Shown piece after piece: positions 46,067-55,347 of a stretch of 64,000 nucleotides of DNA. The stretch is from positions 186,001 through 250,000 of the forward strand of contig JADJHN010000003.1 in assembly GCA_016707485.1 (NCBI GenBank), written 5' to 3'. The notes below the pieces were generated by a model. It saw only the letters and a program-made list of their open reading frames with translations, searched no databases and was not told the origin of the DNA. The stretch's first letter is position 1; each line of letters starts with the position of its first letter. Origin of the DNA: Lysobacterales bacterium. Lineage in GTDB: Bacteria > Pseudomonadota > Gammaproteobacteria > Xanthomonadales > Rhodanobacteraceae. A program made the translations under genes and the position numbers.

Positions 46067-46364
46067 TGCCATCCGCCTTGCCGGCCGGCATTGGCTCGAC
46101 CACCTGGTAAAACTGCTCCCCCGGCTTGACCAGGCCCAACTCCGAGCGGGCGCGCTCCTCGATCGCCTCGGTGCCATCCTTGAGATTGGCGACTTCGGCG
46201 GCCAGCGCGTCGTTGCGTGCCTTCAGCTTCTCGTTTTCCAGTTTTTGTTCGGCGACTGCCTTCTGCAGCCGCCAGACCTCGGCCATGCCACCCTGCCCGG
46301 CCCACAGCTTGACCTCCAGGGCAATCAACAGGATCAGCAGGATCAGGGTGACGAAACGCAACAT
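46053..46364 (-). CDS. ftsB: Cell division protein FtsB
   Basis: A 103-residue bitopic membrane protein: N-terminal helix (residues 3-19, FVTLILLILLIALEVKL), then a periplasmic leucine-zipper coiled coil (about 30-70) with the family end RARSELGLVKPGEQFYQVV. It joins FtsL and FtsQ in the divisome. ATG 46364 gives the usual N-terminus. Position between eno and ispD is the classic one. Confidence 0.95.
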   Translation of the reverse strand: MLRFVTLILLILLIALEVKLWAGQGGMAEVWRLQKAVAEQKLENEKLKARNDALAAEVANLKDGTEAIEERARSELGLVKPGEQFYQVVEPMPAGKADGNGKR

Positions 46365-46392
46365 GCGGATCCAGGACTGGCTGGTGAATCGA

Positions 46393-47688
46393 TCAGCACG
46401 AGAAACCGGGCAGGTTCGGGAACGCCTTGCCGCCGGCATAGCGCGCCTGCGTCCCGAGGGCTTCCTCGATGCGCAGCAACTGGTTGTATTTGGCCACGCG
46501 ATCCGACCGGCACAGCGAACCGGTCTTGATCTGGGTTGCCGACGTTGCGACGGATAGATCGGCTATCGTGGTGTCTTCGGTTTCTCCGGAACGATGCGAG
46601 ATGATCGAGGCATAGTTCGCCGCCTCGGCCATGGCGATCGCATCGAGCGTTTCGGTCAGCGTGCCGATCTGGTTGACCTTGATCAGGATCGCATTGGCAA
46701 TGTGTTTGTCGACGCCCTGCTTGAAGATCGAGGTATTGGTGACGAACAAGTCATCGCCAACCAGTTGCACGGTCTTGCCGAGCCGCTCGGTCAGCTTCTT
46801 CCAGCCGTCCCAGTCGCCCTCGGCCATGCCGTCCTCGATGGTGATGATCGGATATTTCGCGCACCAGTCGGCATAGAACTCGATCAGTTCCTCCGGACCG
46901 AGCACCTTGCCCTCGCCTTCGAGGCGATAGGCGCCGTCCTTGTAAAACTCCGAACTGGCGACATCGAGACCCAGCCAGATGTCCTTGCCGATGGCATAGC
47001 CGCTCTTGTTGACGGCTTCGAGGATGGTCTCGATTGCTTCCTCGTTGGATTTCAGGTTCGGCGCGAAGCCGCCTTCATCACCCACCGCGGTCGACAGGCC
47101 ACGGCCCTTGAGCACGGACTTCAGGGCATGGAAGATTTCCGTCCCGGCACGCAGCGCCTCGGCAAAGTTCGGCAGGCCAACCGGCAGCACCATGAACTCC
47201 TGCATGTCGACGTTGTTGTCGGCATGCGCGCCGCCATTGACGATGTTCATCATCGGCACCGGCAATTGCGGCGCGCGATCACCCGCCAGATGCTTCCACA
47301 AGGGCAATTTGCGCGACGCCGCCAGCGCATGCGCATTGGCCATGGAAACACCGAGCAACGCATTTGCACCGAGCCTGCCCTTGTTCGGCGTGCCATCCAG
47401 CGCAATCAGTTTTTCATCCAGACCGCGCTGATCGGCCGCATCGAACCCTTTCAACGCATCGGCGATCTTGGTGTTGACGTTGGCCACGGCATTGCGCACG
47501 CCCTTGCCCAGATAACGCGCCTTGTCGCCATCACGCAGCTCGACCGCTTCGCGCGAGCCGGTCGAAGCGCCACTCGGCACCATGGCGCGACCGAATGAGC
47601 CATCGACCAGGATGACCTCGGCTTCGAGGGTGGGATTGCCGCGCGAATCGAGGATTTCGCGGGCGTGGATCGAACTGATTGCTGTCAT
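46393..47688 (-). CDS. eno: Enolase
   Basis: A 431-residue glycolytic enzyme converting 2-phosphoglycerate to phosphoenolpyruvate. Conserved parts: HAREILDSRGNPTLE, the loop VPSGASTG, DEGGFAPNL, IEDGMAEGDWDGW, SIFKQGVDKHIANAILIKVNQIG and SHRSGETEDTTIADL. Start ATG 47688 (MTAISSIHAREIL) is the family start. The same frame stays open upstream for 143 further codons (see the next entry). It lies between kdsA and ftsB, as in many relatives. Confidence 0.97.
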   Translation of the reverse strand: MTAISSIHAREILDSRGNPTLEAEVILVDGSFGRAMVPSGASTGSREAVELRDGDKARYLGKGVRNAVANVNTKIADALKGFDAADQRGLDEKLIALDGTPNKGRLGANALLGVSMANAHALAASRKLPLWKHLAGDRAPQLPVPMMNIVNGGAHADNNVDMQEFMVLPVGLPNFAEALRAGTEIFHALKSVLKGRGLSTAVGDEGGFAPNLKSNEEAIETILEAVNKSGYAIGKDIWLGLDVASSEFYKDGAYRLEGEGKVLGPEELIEFYADWCAKYPIITIEDGMAEGDWDGWKKLTERLGKTVQLVGDDLFVTNTSIFKQGVDKHIANAILIKVNQIGTLTETLDAIAMAEAANYASIISHRSGETEDTTIADLSVATSATQIKTGSLCRSDRVAKYNQLLRIEEALGTQARYAGGKAFPNLPGFSC

Positions 47689-48117
47689 GGCGACTCTGCT
47701 TCCGATTGTGACTTGAGAATTTGCCTGGCTCGCGGCTCGTAAGGCAGGGGAAAGCGGGCAGAGAAAATCCGACCAGCGATGCGCAACCTTGTCAGGCGAG
47801 GTCATGAAGACATAGTCCCACCCAACCAAAAGACCGAGACTGCAATTTCCGGGACCCAATGGGAGGTCATGCACAACACCTGTACGCGAAGGAAGACCTT
47901 TCAATGTTTCCAGCAGGCGATAGCGTCCCTCCACATAGGGCTCAACCTCACCATCAGCACGAAATGACTTTTCCTTTGCAGAAACGAGTCTTGCAACAAA
48001 AATGTTTTGCGCGGCTGCAATACTTTCCGCGAGGGTCGGGGGCCCTCCCTTCCTGCTACAGGCATCTGCCGGAAACGCGGCCACCAGCAGAGCAAACACA
48101 CATGCCGCGCGGATCAC
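47689..48117 (-). CDS. Secreted Cys-containing protein reading into eno without a stop
   Basis: A 143-codon open frame from GTG 48117. The first 18 residues form a good signal peptide (AACVFALLVAAFPADA). The mature part starts CSRKGG and has AESIAAAQNIFVARLVSAKE, then YRLLETLKG, NCSLGLLVGWDYVFMTS and a last Cys in FLCPLSP. This resembles small NTR/TIMP-like secreted proteins. GTG overlaps the kdsA stop (GTGA), which supports translation. No in-frame stop precedes the eno ATG, so as read it would fuse to enolase. Either the stop was lost, there is a sequence error, or a fusion protein exists. Confidence 0.5.
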
Positions 48118-48935
48118 TCGAAACCTTCTTTCTTTACGAGCCGATCAATATCGAGGATCGCGTTCAACAAGCTCGCCATCTTCCCCAGCGGCCACGCATT
48201 GGGACCGTCGCTGAGCGCCTTGTCGGGATCGGGATGGGTTTCCATGAAGATGCCGGCGATGCCGACTGCCACTGCTGCGCGGGCGAGCACCGGCACGAAC
48301 TCGCGCTGGCCGCCGGACTTGCCATCGGCGCCACCCGGCAACTGCACCGAGTGCGTGGCGTCGAACACGACCGGGCAGCCAGTGTCGCGCATCACGCTGA
48401 GCGAGCGCATGTCGGAGACGAGGTTGTTGTAGCCAAAGCTCGCACCGCGCTCGCACACCATGACCTGCGTGTTGCCGGTGGCCGTTGCCTTCGCCGCGAC
48501 GTGCTTCATTTCCCACGGCGAGAGGAACTGGCCTTTCTTGATATTGACCGGCTTGCCGGCCCGGCAGACGTTTTCGATGAAATCGGTCTGGCGGCACAGG
48601 AACGCGGGCGTCTGCAGCACGTCGACGACGGCGGCGACTTCGTTCATCGGCGTGTATTCATGCACGTCGGTCAATACCGGCACACCGATTTGGCGTTTCA
48701 CTTCAGCCAGCACCTTCAGCCCTTCTTCAAGGCCTGGCCCGCGAAAGCTCGTGCCCGAGGTGCGGTTGGCCTTGTCGAAGCTGGACTTGAAGATGAAGGG
48801 AATGCCGAGCCTGCCGGTGATCTCCTTCAGCGTGCCGGCCGTGTCGAGCTGCAATTGCATCGATTCGATGACGCAGGGTCCGGCAATCAGGAACAACGGT
48901 TGCTCGAGGCCGACCTCGAAGTCACAAAGTTTCAC
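48114..48935 (-). CDS. kdsA: 3-deoxy-8-phosphooctulonate synthase
   Basis: A 273-residue TIM-barrel enzyme that condenses phosphoenolpyruvate with arabinose 5-phosphate to KDO 8-phosphate for lipopolysaccharide. Conserved: LIAGPCVIES, FIFKSSFDKANRTS, LTDVHEY, QTPAFLCRQTDF, NIKKGQFLSPW and MVCERGASFGYNNLV. The start overlaps the pyrG stop by 4 nt (ATGA) and the stop overlaps the GTG of the secreted frame. Confidence 0.97.
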   Translation of the reverse strand: MKLCDFEVGLEQPLFLIAGPCVIESMQLQLDTAGTLKEITGRLGIPFIFKSSFDKANRTSGTSFRGPGLEEGLKVLAEVKRQIGVPVLTDVHEYTPMNEVAAVVDVLQTPAFLCRQTDFIENVCRAGKPVNIKKGQFLSPWEMKHVAAKATATGNTQVMVCERGASFGYNNLVSDMRSLSVMRDTGCPVVFDATHSVQLPGGADGKSGGQREFVPVLARAAVAVGIAGIFMETHPDPDKALSDGPNAWPLGKMASLLNAILDIDRLVKKEGFE

Positions 48936-50611
48936 GCAGTGGCTCCGATTCGGGGAGTGACAACATCATCGACGGCAGGCGCTCCGCGGACGACCTTGAA
49001 TTCGCGCGCCGCGCGGATGAATCCGATGAACAGCGGATGGCCGTCGCGCGGCGTCGAGGTGAATTCGGGGTGCGCCTGGCAGGCGATGAACCATGGATGG
49101 TTGGCCAGTTCGATCATTTCGACGAGCAGGTCGTCCATCGACTTGCCGGAGATGACCAGGCCGAGATCCTTGAACTTCTGCCGGTAGTGATTGTTGAATT
49201 CGTAGCGATGCCGGTGGCGCTCGCGGACGACATCCTGGCCGTACAGCTCGCGTGCCAGAGTGCCGGGCTTGAGTCGGCACTCCTGCGCACCGAGGCGCAT
49301 GGTCCCGCCCATGTCGGAATTCTCGTCGCGCCTCTCGATGTCGCCCGAGCTGGTCGTCCATTCGGTGATCATGGCGATCACCGGATCCTTGCAGGCCCGA
49401 TCGTTCTCGCTTGAATTGGCCCCTTCCAGGCCGGCCACATTGCGCGCGAACTCGACCACGGCGGCATGCATGCCATAGCAGATGCCGAAATACGGCACGC
49501 GATTCTCGCGGGCGAAGCGGGCTGCGGCAATCTTGCCTTCGAAACCGCGCTTGCCGAAACCGCCAGGTACCAGCACGCCATCGACATCCTTGAGCGCCTC
49601 GCCACCGCGCCGTTCGACCTCCTCGGACTCGACCCAGCGCAGGTTGACCCGCGTGTGCTGCTTGAGGCCGCCATGGCGCAGCGCCTCACCGAGCGACTTG
49701 TAGGCATCCTTGTGCTCGACATACTTGCCGACGATGGCGATGCTGACTTCGTCCTTCGGATGCTCGATGGCTTCGACCACGGCCTTCCACTCGGAAAGGT
49801 CTGCCGCCTTGGCCTTGATCCCGAGCCGGTCGAGGACGATGTCGTCGAGGCCTTGCTGGTGCAGCCACAACGGCAGGCTGTAGATGATGTCGACGTCGAT
49901 TGCGCTGATCACCGCCTTTTCCGGGACATTGGTGAACAGGGCGATCTTGCGCCGATCCGATTGCGGCAACGGTTGTTCGCTGCGGCACAGCAGGACATCG
50001 GCCTGGATGCCGATCGAACGCAATTCCTTGACCGAGTGCTGGGTCGGCTTGGTCTTGATCTCGCCGGCGGCCTTGATGTACGGGACCAGGGTCAGATGCA
50101 TGAACATCGACATTTCCGCACCGTGCTCGATGCGGATCTGGCGGATCGCCTCGAGGAACGGCAGCGATTCGATGTCACCGACCGTGCCGCCAATCTCGAC
50201 GAGGGCGACATCGTAGCCACTGGTGGCTTCGTAGATGCGGTGCTTGATCTCGTCGGTGATGTGCGGGATCACCTGCACGGTCGCACCGAGGTAATCGCCG
50301 CGACGCTCCTTGGCGATGACGCTTTCGTAGATCTTGCCGGTGGTGATCGAGTTCTTGCCGGTCAGGCGCGTGCGCATGAAGCGCTCGTAGTGGCCGAGAT
50401 CGAGGTCGGTTTCGGCGCCGTCGTCGGTGACGTAGACCTCGCCGTGCTGGAACGGGCTCATCGTGCCCGGATCGACGTTGATGTAGGGATCCAGCTTCAT
50501 CATCGTCACACGCAAGCCGCGTGCCTCGAGAATGGCGGCCAGCGACGCGGCGGCAATGCCCTTGCCAAGCGAGGACACCACGCCTCCAGTCACGAATATC
50601 AGGGGGGTCAT
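48932..50611 (-). CDS. pyrG: CTP synthase
   Basis: A 559-residue enzyme making CTP from UTP, ATP and glutamine. The N-terminal synthetase starts MTPLIFVTGGVVSSLGKGIA (P-loop-like) and has LDPYINVDPGTMSPFQHGEVYVTDDGAE. The C-terminal glutaminase has PYFGICYGMHAAVVEFARN with its nucleophile Cys. ATG 50611 is the family start; a TTG three codons earlier is unlikely. It heads pyrG-kdsA-eno-ftsB-ispD-ispF-truD and is divergent from parE across a repeat-filled 273 bp. Confidence 0.98.
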   Translation of the reverse strand: MTPLIFVTGGVVSSLGKGIAAASLAAILEARGLRVTMMKLDPYINVDPGTMSPFQHGEVYVTDDGAETDLDLGHYERFMRTRLTGKNSITTGKIYESVIAKERRGDYLGATVQVIPHITDEIKHRIYEATSGYDVALVEIGGTVGDIESLPFLEAIRQIRIEHGAEMSMFMHLTLVPYIKAAGEIKTKPTQHSVKELRSIGIQADVLLCRSEQPLPQSDRRKIALFTNVPEKAVISAIDVDIIYSLPLWLHQQGLDDIVLDRLGIKAKAADLSEWKAVVEAIEHPKDEVSIAIVGKYVEHKDAYKSLGEALRHGGLKQHTRVNLRWVESEEVERRGGEALKDVDGVLVPGGFGKRGFEGKIAAARFARENRVPYFGICYGMHAAVVEFARNVAGLEGANSSENDRACKDPVIAMITEWTTSSGDIERRDENSDMGGTMRLGAQECRLKPGTLARELYGQDVVRERHRHRYEFNNHYRQKFKDLGLVISGKSMDDLLVEMIELANHPWFIACQAHPEFTSTPRDGHPLFIGFIRAAREFKVVRGAPAVDDVVTPRIGATA

Positions 50612-50662
50612 GGCAAGCAATCCGCAGGAAAACCGTATTCTACCGGCTAACGTCGACGCCTG

Positions 50663-50820
50663 CGAGAATCGAGAATCGAGAATCGGGAATGGGAAACAGG
50701 AAATCCCCGCTGCTTTTCCTTCTCCCGCCTTTGGGAGACGGTGCCCGGAGGGCGGATGAGGGGTTCTTTATCCTGCTTCGATCACGCCCCATTCCCCATT
50801 CCCCACTTCCGATTCCCCGC
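50663..50820. repeat. GGGAAT/GAGAATC-type inverted repeat with a second repeat nested inside
   Basis: The left arm (50663-50700) has GAGAATC units then GGGAATGGG; the right arm (50785-50820) has CCCCATTCCCCATTCC then GATTCCCC. Between them is a separate module with TCTCCC-GCCTTT-GGGAGA and a GGGCGGATGAGGGG tail. The same tail, inverted and degraded, appears after parE near 52823-52835. It fills most of the pyrG-parE divergent region. Confidence 0.8.
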
Positions 50821-50884
50821 CCCGAGCTTGCCAGCCTTGGGCGATCCCGCCACCATGGGCGGTCCCCCAAATTCCGCACTGGCA

Positions 50885-52786
50885 ATGAGCAGTCGCTACA
50901 ACGCAGCAGATATCGAGGTTCTCTCCGGCCTCGACCCGGTCAAGCGCCGACCGGGCATGTACACCGATACATCGCGCCCCAACCATCTGGTCCAGGAAGT
51001 CGTCGACAACTCGGTTGACGAGGCGCTTGCCGGACACGCCAGATCCATCGACGTCATCGTCCACGCGGACGGTTCGGTGACGGTCAGCGACGACGGTCGC
51101 GGCATGCCGGTCGATATCCATCCCGATGAAGGCATCCCGGGTGTCGAACTGATCCTTACCCGCCTGCATGCGGGCGGCAAGTTCAACAATCGCAACTACG
51201 AGTTTTCCGGCGGCCTGCACGGCGTCGGCGTCTCCGTGGTCAACGCCTTGTCGACGCGGGTCGAAGTGGCCATCCGTCGCGAAGGCGAGATCCATCGCAT
51301 GGAATTCCGGGACGGTGATCGCAAGACGGCGCTCGAAGTCATCGGCACGGTCGGCAAGAAGAACACCGGCACCACGCTGCGCTTCTGGCCCGATCCGAAA
51401 TACTTCGACTCGGCAAGGATTTCGCTGCCCAGGCTCAAGCACGTGTTGCGCGCGAAAGCGGTTCTCTGTGCGGGCCTGGCGGTATCGTTGAAAGACGAAG
51501 CCAGCGGCGAGGAAATCCGCTGGCTGTACGAGGATGGGTTGCGCGACTACCTGCGCTCGATGATTGGCGATGCCGAACGCCTGCCTGCCGAACTGTTCAT
51601 CGGCGTGCAAAAGCGCGAAAAGAGTTCCGTTGATTTCGCCATCGCCTGGCTACCGGAAGGCGAATTGACCCAGGAAAGCTACGTCAACCTGATTCCGACC
51701 GCGCAAGGCGGCACCCATGTCAATGGCCTGCGCACCGGGCTGACAGAGGCCTTGCGCGAGTTCTGCGATTTCCGCAACCTGCTGCCACGCGGAGTCAAAC
51801 TGGCGCCGGAAGACGTCTGGGATCGTCTGTGTTTCGTGCTCTCGCTGCGCATGCAGGAGCCGCAGTTCTCCGGGCAGACCAAGGAACGCCTGTCCTCGCG
51901 CGATGCCGCCGGCCTCGTGCAGGGCGCCGCCCACGACGGCTTTTCCCTGTATTTGAACCAGCATGTCGAGGTCGGCGAAAAGATCGCCCAACTTGCCATC
52001 GAGCGCGCGACCCTTCGCCTCAAGGCGGAAAAACAGATCGTGCGCAAGAAGATCACCCAGGGTCCGGCCCTGCCCGGAAAGCTCGCCGATTGCGCGTCCA
52101 GCGATCTCTCGCGCACCGAACTTTTCCTTGTCGAAGGCGATTCCGCCGGCGGCTCGGCACGCCAGGCCCGGGACAAGGATTTCCAGGCGATCCTGCCCTT
52201 GCGCGGCAAGATCCTGAACACCTGGGAAGTCGAGTCCGGCAGCGTGCTGGCCTCGCAGGAAGTGCATGACCTCGCCGTCGCCATTGGTTGCGATCCGGGC
52301 AAGAACGACATTGGCGGACTGCGCTACGGCAAGATCTGCATCCTCGCCGATGCCGATTCCGATGGCCTGCATATCGCCACGCTGTTGTCGGCATTGTTCG
52401 TCAAACACTTTCCTGCGCTGGTGCGCGAAGGCCATGTCTTCGTCGCCATGCCGCCGCTGTTTCGCGTGGATGTCGGCAAGCAGATGTTCTATTGCCTCGA
52501 CGAGTCCGAACGCGACGCGATCCTCGAGCGCATCGAGCGCGAGAAGATGCGCGGCGCGGTCAACGTCACCCGCTTCAAGGGCCTGGGCGAAATGAACCCG
52601 AGCCAGTTGCGCGAATCGACGATCAATCCGGACACGCGCCGCCTCGTGCAGTTGACCATCGGTGCCATCGAAGATGGCGATGACGGCACCACCAAGCTCA
52701 TGGACATGCTGCTGTCGAAGAAGCGCGCTGCGGATCGCAAGAGCTGGCTTGAGGAGAAAGGCGATCTCGCTTCGCTCGAAGTCTGA
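50885..52786 (+). CDS. parE: DNA topoisomerase IV subunit B
   Basis: A 633-residue GHKL ATPase/Toprim protein. ATP site: EVVDNSVDEALAG, DDGRGMPVD, GGKFNNRNYEFSGGLHGVG. Toprim: FLVEGDSAGGSA and DADSDGLHIATLL. ParE with ParC decatenates daughter chromosomes. ParE rather than GyrB is supported by the short length, the start MSSRYNAADIEVLSGLDPVKRRPGMYT, and lack of the GyrB insert. ATG 50885 is used; the in-frame part upstream lies in the inverted repeat. Confidence 0.96.
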   Translation: MSSRYNAADIEVLSGLDPVKRRPGMYTDTSRPNHLVQEVVDNSVDEALAGHARSIDVIVHADGSVTVSDDGRGMPVDIHPDEGIPGVELILTRLHAGGKFNNRNYEFSGGLHGVGVSVVNALSTRVEVAIRREGEIHRMEFRDGDRKTALEVIGTVGKKNTGTTLRFWPDPKYFDSARISLPRLKHVLRAKAVLCAGLAVSLKDEASGEEIRWLYEDGLRDYLRSMIGDAERLPAELFIGVQKREKSSVDFAIAWLPEGELTQESYVNLIPTAQGGTHVNGLRTGLTEALREFCDFRNLLPRGVKLAPEDVWDRLCFVLSLRMQEPQFSGQTKERLSSRDAAGLVQGAAHDGFSLYLNQHVEVGEKIAQLAIERATLRLKAEKQIVRKKITQGPALPGKLADCASSDLSRTELFLVEGDSAGGSARQARDKDFQAILPLRGKILNTWEVESGSVLASQEVHDLAVAIGCDPGKNDIGGLRYGKICILADADSDGLHIATLLSALFVKHFPALVREGHVFVAMPPLFRVDVGKQMFYCLDESERDAILERIEREKMRGAVNVTRFKGLGEMNPSQLRESTINPDTRRLVQLTIGAIEDGDDGTTKLMDMLLSKKRAADRKSWLEEKGDLASLEV

Positions 52787-53124
52787 GCCGAAAGCGCACG
52801 AACAAGGCAAGATCGAAGCCTCCTCATCCGCCCCCGGATCGGGTCAGGAGCAGGCTCTGCGGGCCCCGTCTCATTCCCGGGGAAAAGGAAACTCCGTCCC
52901 GCTTCCCGCTTCCAGCCTCCTTCAATCAAACGCATGTTTGACTCGCGGCCTATTGTGGACTATGTTGCCCGGGCGCCATGTCGCTCCGGGAGGGGACGCG
53001 ATCACGGTGCAAGCTGCCGACTCCGCTCCGCCGTGCCTTGCGCCGGCATGGATGCCGCAACGCTCAAGCCCGACGAAGCCCAACCGCAGCCCGCCCCTTG
53101 AGCGGCTGCACCGGGAGGGATTCA
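52787..53124. other. 338-bp intergenic region upstream of the lipase gene
   Basis: The first 130 bp hold repeat remnants (CTCATCCGCCC, a CCCGGGG hairpin and Pro-like CTTCCCGCTTCC). The next 45 bp hold a palindrome over a well-formed promoter (separate entry). The rest looks like an untranslated leader of about 150 nt without an obvious fold. Confidence 0.7.
52926..52966 (+). promoter_or_regulatory. Promoter with PsrA-like palindromic operator
   Basis: TCAAACGCATGTTTGA at 52926-52941 is a perfect 6-4-6 palindrome and fits the CAAAC-N4-GTTTG type box of PsrA-like fatty-acid regulators. It overlaps a -35 TTGACT (52938-52943), which is followed by a 17-nt spacer and TATGTT (52961-52966). A repressor bound here would block polymerase. 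The next gene is a lipase-like hydrolase. Confidence 0.6.
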
Positions 53125-53985
53125 ATGATCCGCATTGCACTTGTGCTCCTGCTCGCGCTGGGCACGACATCCGCGTACGCCACCAGCGCCGGTACCGGCG
53201 TGGCCTTTGTCCATGGCACCGGCCATCAAACCGACGCCTACAACGACTACTGGCAACCGACCATGGTCAACACCGTGCGTCAAGGCCTGGTCAATCAGAA
53301 CAACTACACGGTGATCAATTGCGATTTCGAGCAATACATGTGGGATAGCCGCGCCGCCGGTTGCCTGGCCACGCAACTGACCGCCTTCATCACCAGCAAG
53401 AACATCACCGATCTCGTCGTCATCACGCATTCCAACGGTGGCAACGTGATGCGCTGGATCATGTCGAATCCGACCTGGGACAGCCGCTATCCGGCAATCA
53501 TCAGCAAGATCCGCTGGGTCAACGCACTGGCACCGTCGAGTGCAGGCACACCGCTTGCCGATGCCGTCATCAGCGGCAATGTCTTTGAGTCCGCCCTCGG
53601 CTGGCTGCTTGGCTACAAGAGTGACGCCGTGCGCATGCAGCAGGTGAGCTGGATGTCCTACTACAACCAGAACTATCTGCTCGGCACGAGTGGACGGCCT
53701 GGCATGAGCAAGGGTTTCTGGAGCGTGGTCGGCACCGATGTCGAAACGGCAGTCTGGGATGGCGACAGTTATTGCGGCGGCTACAGCTTGAACGTGGGAC
53801 TGGAAATCACGCAGGCCTGGCTCGCCTCCTGCTCCGACGGCTTCCTCGAATGCTCCAGCCAGCGCGCCGCCGGCAATGTCTGGTTCAACGACACCACGCG
53901 CATGGCCGGTGGCGAACCGCTGAGCCACAACCAGAGCCGACGCGCATGCTTCGGCCTGCAAAACATCCTTCGCGACGATCTTTGA
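53125..53985 (+). CDS. Secreted lipase-like alpha/beta hydrolase
   Basis: A 286-residue protein with a signal peptide (1-19, cleaved after AYA). The oxyanion region FVHGTGH (28-34) and nucleophile elbow THSNGG (Ser103) mark an alpha/beta-hydrolase of the lipase class. Cys66, Cys80 and four later Cys (YCGG, SCSDG, ECSS and ACFG) could form disulfides, fitting an extracellular enzyme. GGGAGGG precedes ATG 53125; a long upstream in-frame extension is not translated sensibly. It is followed after 11 nt by the DUF4785-like gene. The palindromic operator upstream suggests fatty-acid control (inference). Confidence 0.85.
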   Translation: MIRIALVLLLALGTTSAYATSAGTGVAFVHGTGHQTDAYNDYWQPTMVNTVRQGLVNQNNYTVINCDFEQYMWDSRAAGCLATQLTAFITSKNITDLVVITHSNGGNVMRWIMSNPTWDSRYPAIISKIRWVNALAPSSAGTPLADAVISGNVFESALGWLLGYKSDAVRMQQVSWMSYYNQNYLLGTSGRPGMSKGFWSVVGTDVETAVWDGDSYCGGYSLNVGLEITQAWLASCSDGFLECSSQRAAGNVWFNDTTRMAGGEPLSHNQSRRACFGLQNILRDDL

Positions 53986-53996
53986 GGAGACTGCAG

Positions 53997-55223
53997 ATGA
54001 AGATTTCCATGAGTTCCCTGATCGTCTCCCTGCTGCTGGCCGGCTCTGCGGCAACGGCGGCAACACCGCTGCAATTGATCGCCGCCCGTTCGAGCGACCT
54101 CGTGCCGAGCCGCCTGCAAGCAACCACGCCGGCAAGATCGGCGATTGCAGATCTCGATCGCCAGCCCGTGTCCATGTCCTGGGCCCTCGATGCGAAGCAG
54201 GCGCTTGACGCGCGACCCGTTCCGTTCACCCGGCAAAGCCGTGAATACTGGATCGATGCCAGTGCCGACCAGCTGCAACAAGGCTTCGCCCTGTCGACCA
54301 GCGCCAATGGCGCGTTGATCCGCCTCAGCCCGCACGCGGACAACGCACAGGTCATCGACGCCTCGACCCTGTTGTTTCGGGCCAATGGCCGGCTCTACAC
54401 GGCAAGCGATGCCGTGCGTTCCGCCGCCGACCAGGATGCGCTGCGTGCCGCCGGCATGGATGTTCCCAGCGGCAGTGTCGTCGTCAAACTCGCCGATACG
54501 CTGGGCAGTGGTCGCATCGAATTGATTGCGCCCGACGCCGCCGGCAGCTACCTCGTGCATGTATTCGAACCGGCCAGCAAGATCGTCATGTCCCTGCAGG
54601 CCGAACGCGATACCGTGCTCGCCGGCGACCGCGTGCGCATCGTCACTGCCATCGAAGGCGCGACCCTGGATCGCGTCGAGGGTTTGCTCAGTGCACCGGA
54701 CGGCTCCAGTCAGGACGTGAGCTTCCTGCGCCAGGGCAACGGCAGTTATGCGGCGCTGGTGCGGCCTGATCCGGCGCATGCCGGCGGCTTTGGCCTGTGG
54801 GAGGTGCACGCCTTCGGCAATGCCTCGAATCGCGGTCTCAGCGTTCCGCGTGATGCACGCACGGCATTCGCGGTGAGTGTTGCCAGCGCACGCCTGAGTG
54901 GGTCGATCGAGCGAGCGCCGGGGATTGCCAAGGACCCCGCATTGAAACTGGTGATCGGTGTCGAGGCGGCAACCGCCAGTCGCTACCAGCTTGCCGGCAC
55001 GCTGTATGGCAGTCGCAGCGATGGATCCTTGGCGCCACTGGCCATTGCCCACTCTGCCGCATGGCTTGAAGCGGGAACAGCGGCGATCACGCTCACCTTC
55101 GACGGGCAGAGCCTTGGCAATTCACTGCTGCGCGCGCCCTACGAAATCCGCGATCTGCGCCTGATCAATCAGGCCGACATGAGCCTGGTCGAACGTCGCG
55201 AGCGCGCCGCACGAATCGACTGA
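53997..55223 (+). CDS. Exported DUF4785-like protein
   Basis: A 408-residue protein with signal peptide (1-21). The middle has FTRQSREYWIDASADQLQQG, then LIRLSPHADNAQ and an Ig-like repeat (SYLVHVFEPASKIVMSLQAERD, LAGDRVRIVTAIEG, GGFGLWEVHAFG), which is how I remember DUF4785 proteins of Xanthomonas-type genomes. No catalytic motif is seen. GAGGAG precedes ATG 53997, 11 nt after the lipase stop, so it is probably co-transcribed and may assist or be shed with the lipase. Confidence 0.75.
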   Translation: MKISMSSLIVSLLLAGSAATAATPLQLIAARSSDLVPSRLQATTPARSAIADLDRQPVSMSWALDAKQALDARPVPFTRQSREYWIDASADQLQQGFALSTSANGALIRLSPHADNAQVIDASTLLFRANGRLYTASDAVRSAADQDALRAAGMDVPSGSVVVKLADTLGSGRIELIAPDAAGSYLVHVFEPASKIVMSLQAERDTVLAGDRVRIVTAIEGATLDRVEGLLSAPDGSSQDVSFLRQGNGSYAALVRPDPAHAGGFGLWEVHAFGNASNRGLSVPRDARTAFAVSVASARLSGSIERAPGIAKDPALKLVIGVEAATASRYQLAGTLYGSRSDGSLAPLAIAHSAAWLEAGTAAITLTFDGQSLGNSLLRAPYEIRDLRLINQADMSLVERRERAARID

Positions 55224-55247
55224 GCATATCGCTCACGCAAGACGCAG

Positions 55248-55271
55248 AGCCCGGCCTCGCGCCGGGCTTTT
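55248..55271 (+). terminator. Terminator after the lipase/DUF4785 operon
   Basis: AGCCCGGC, loop CTCGC, GCCGGGCT followed by TTT. A perfect 8-bp GC-rich stem 25 nt after the stop. Confidence 0.85.
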
Positions 55272-55347
55272 GCGTCCAGGCCCCTGCACCGCCGTTTGCA
55301 TGGCCGGGCGCAAGCTGGTTCCGGCTTGACGATGACGCCACGCGCGC

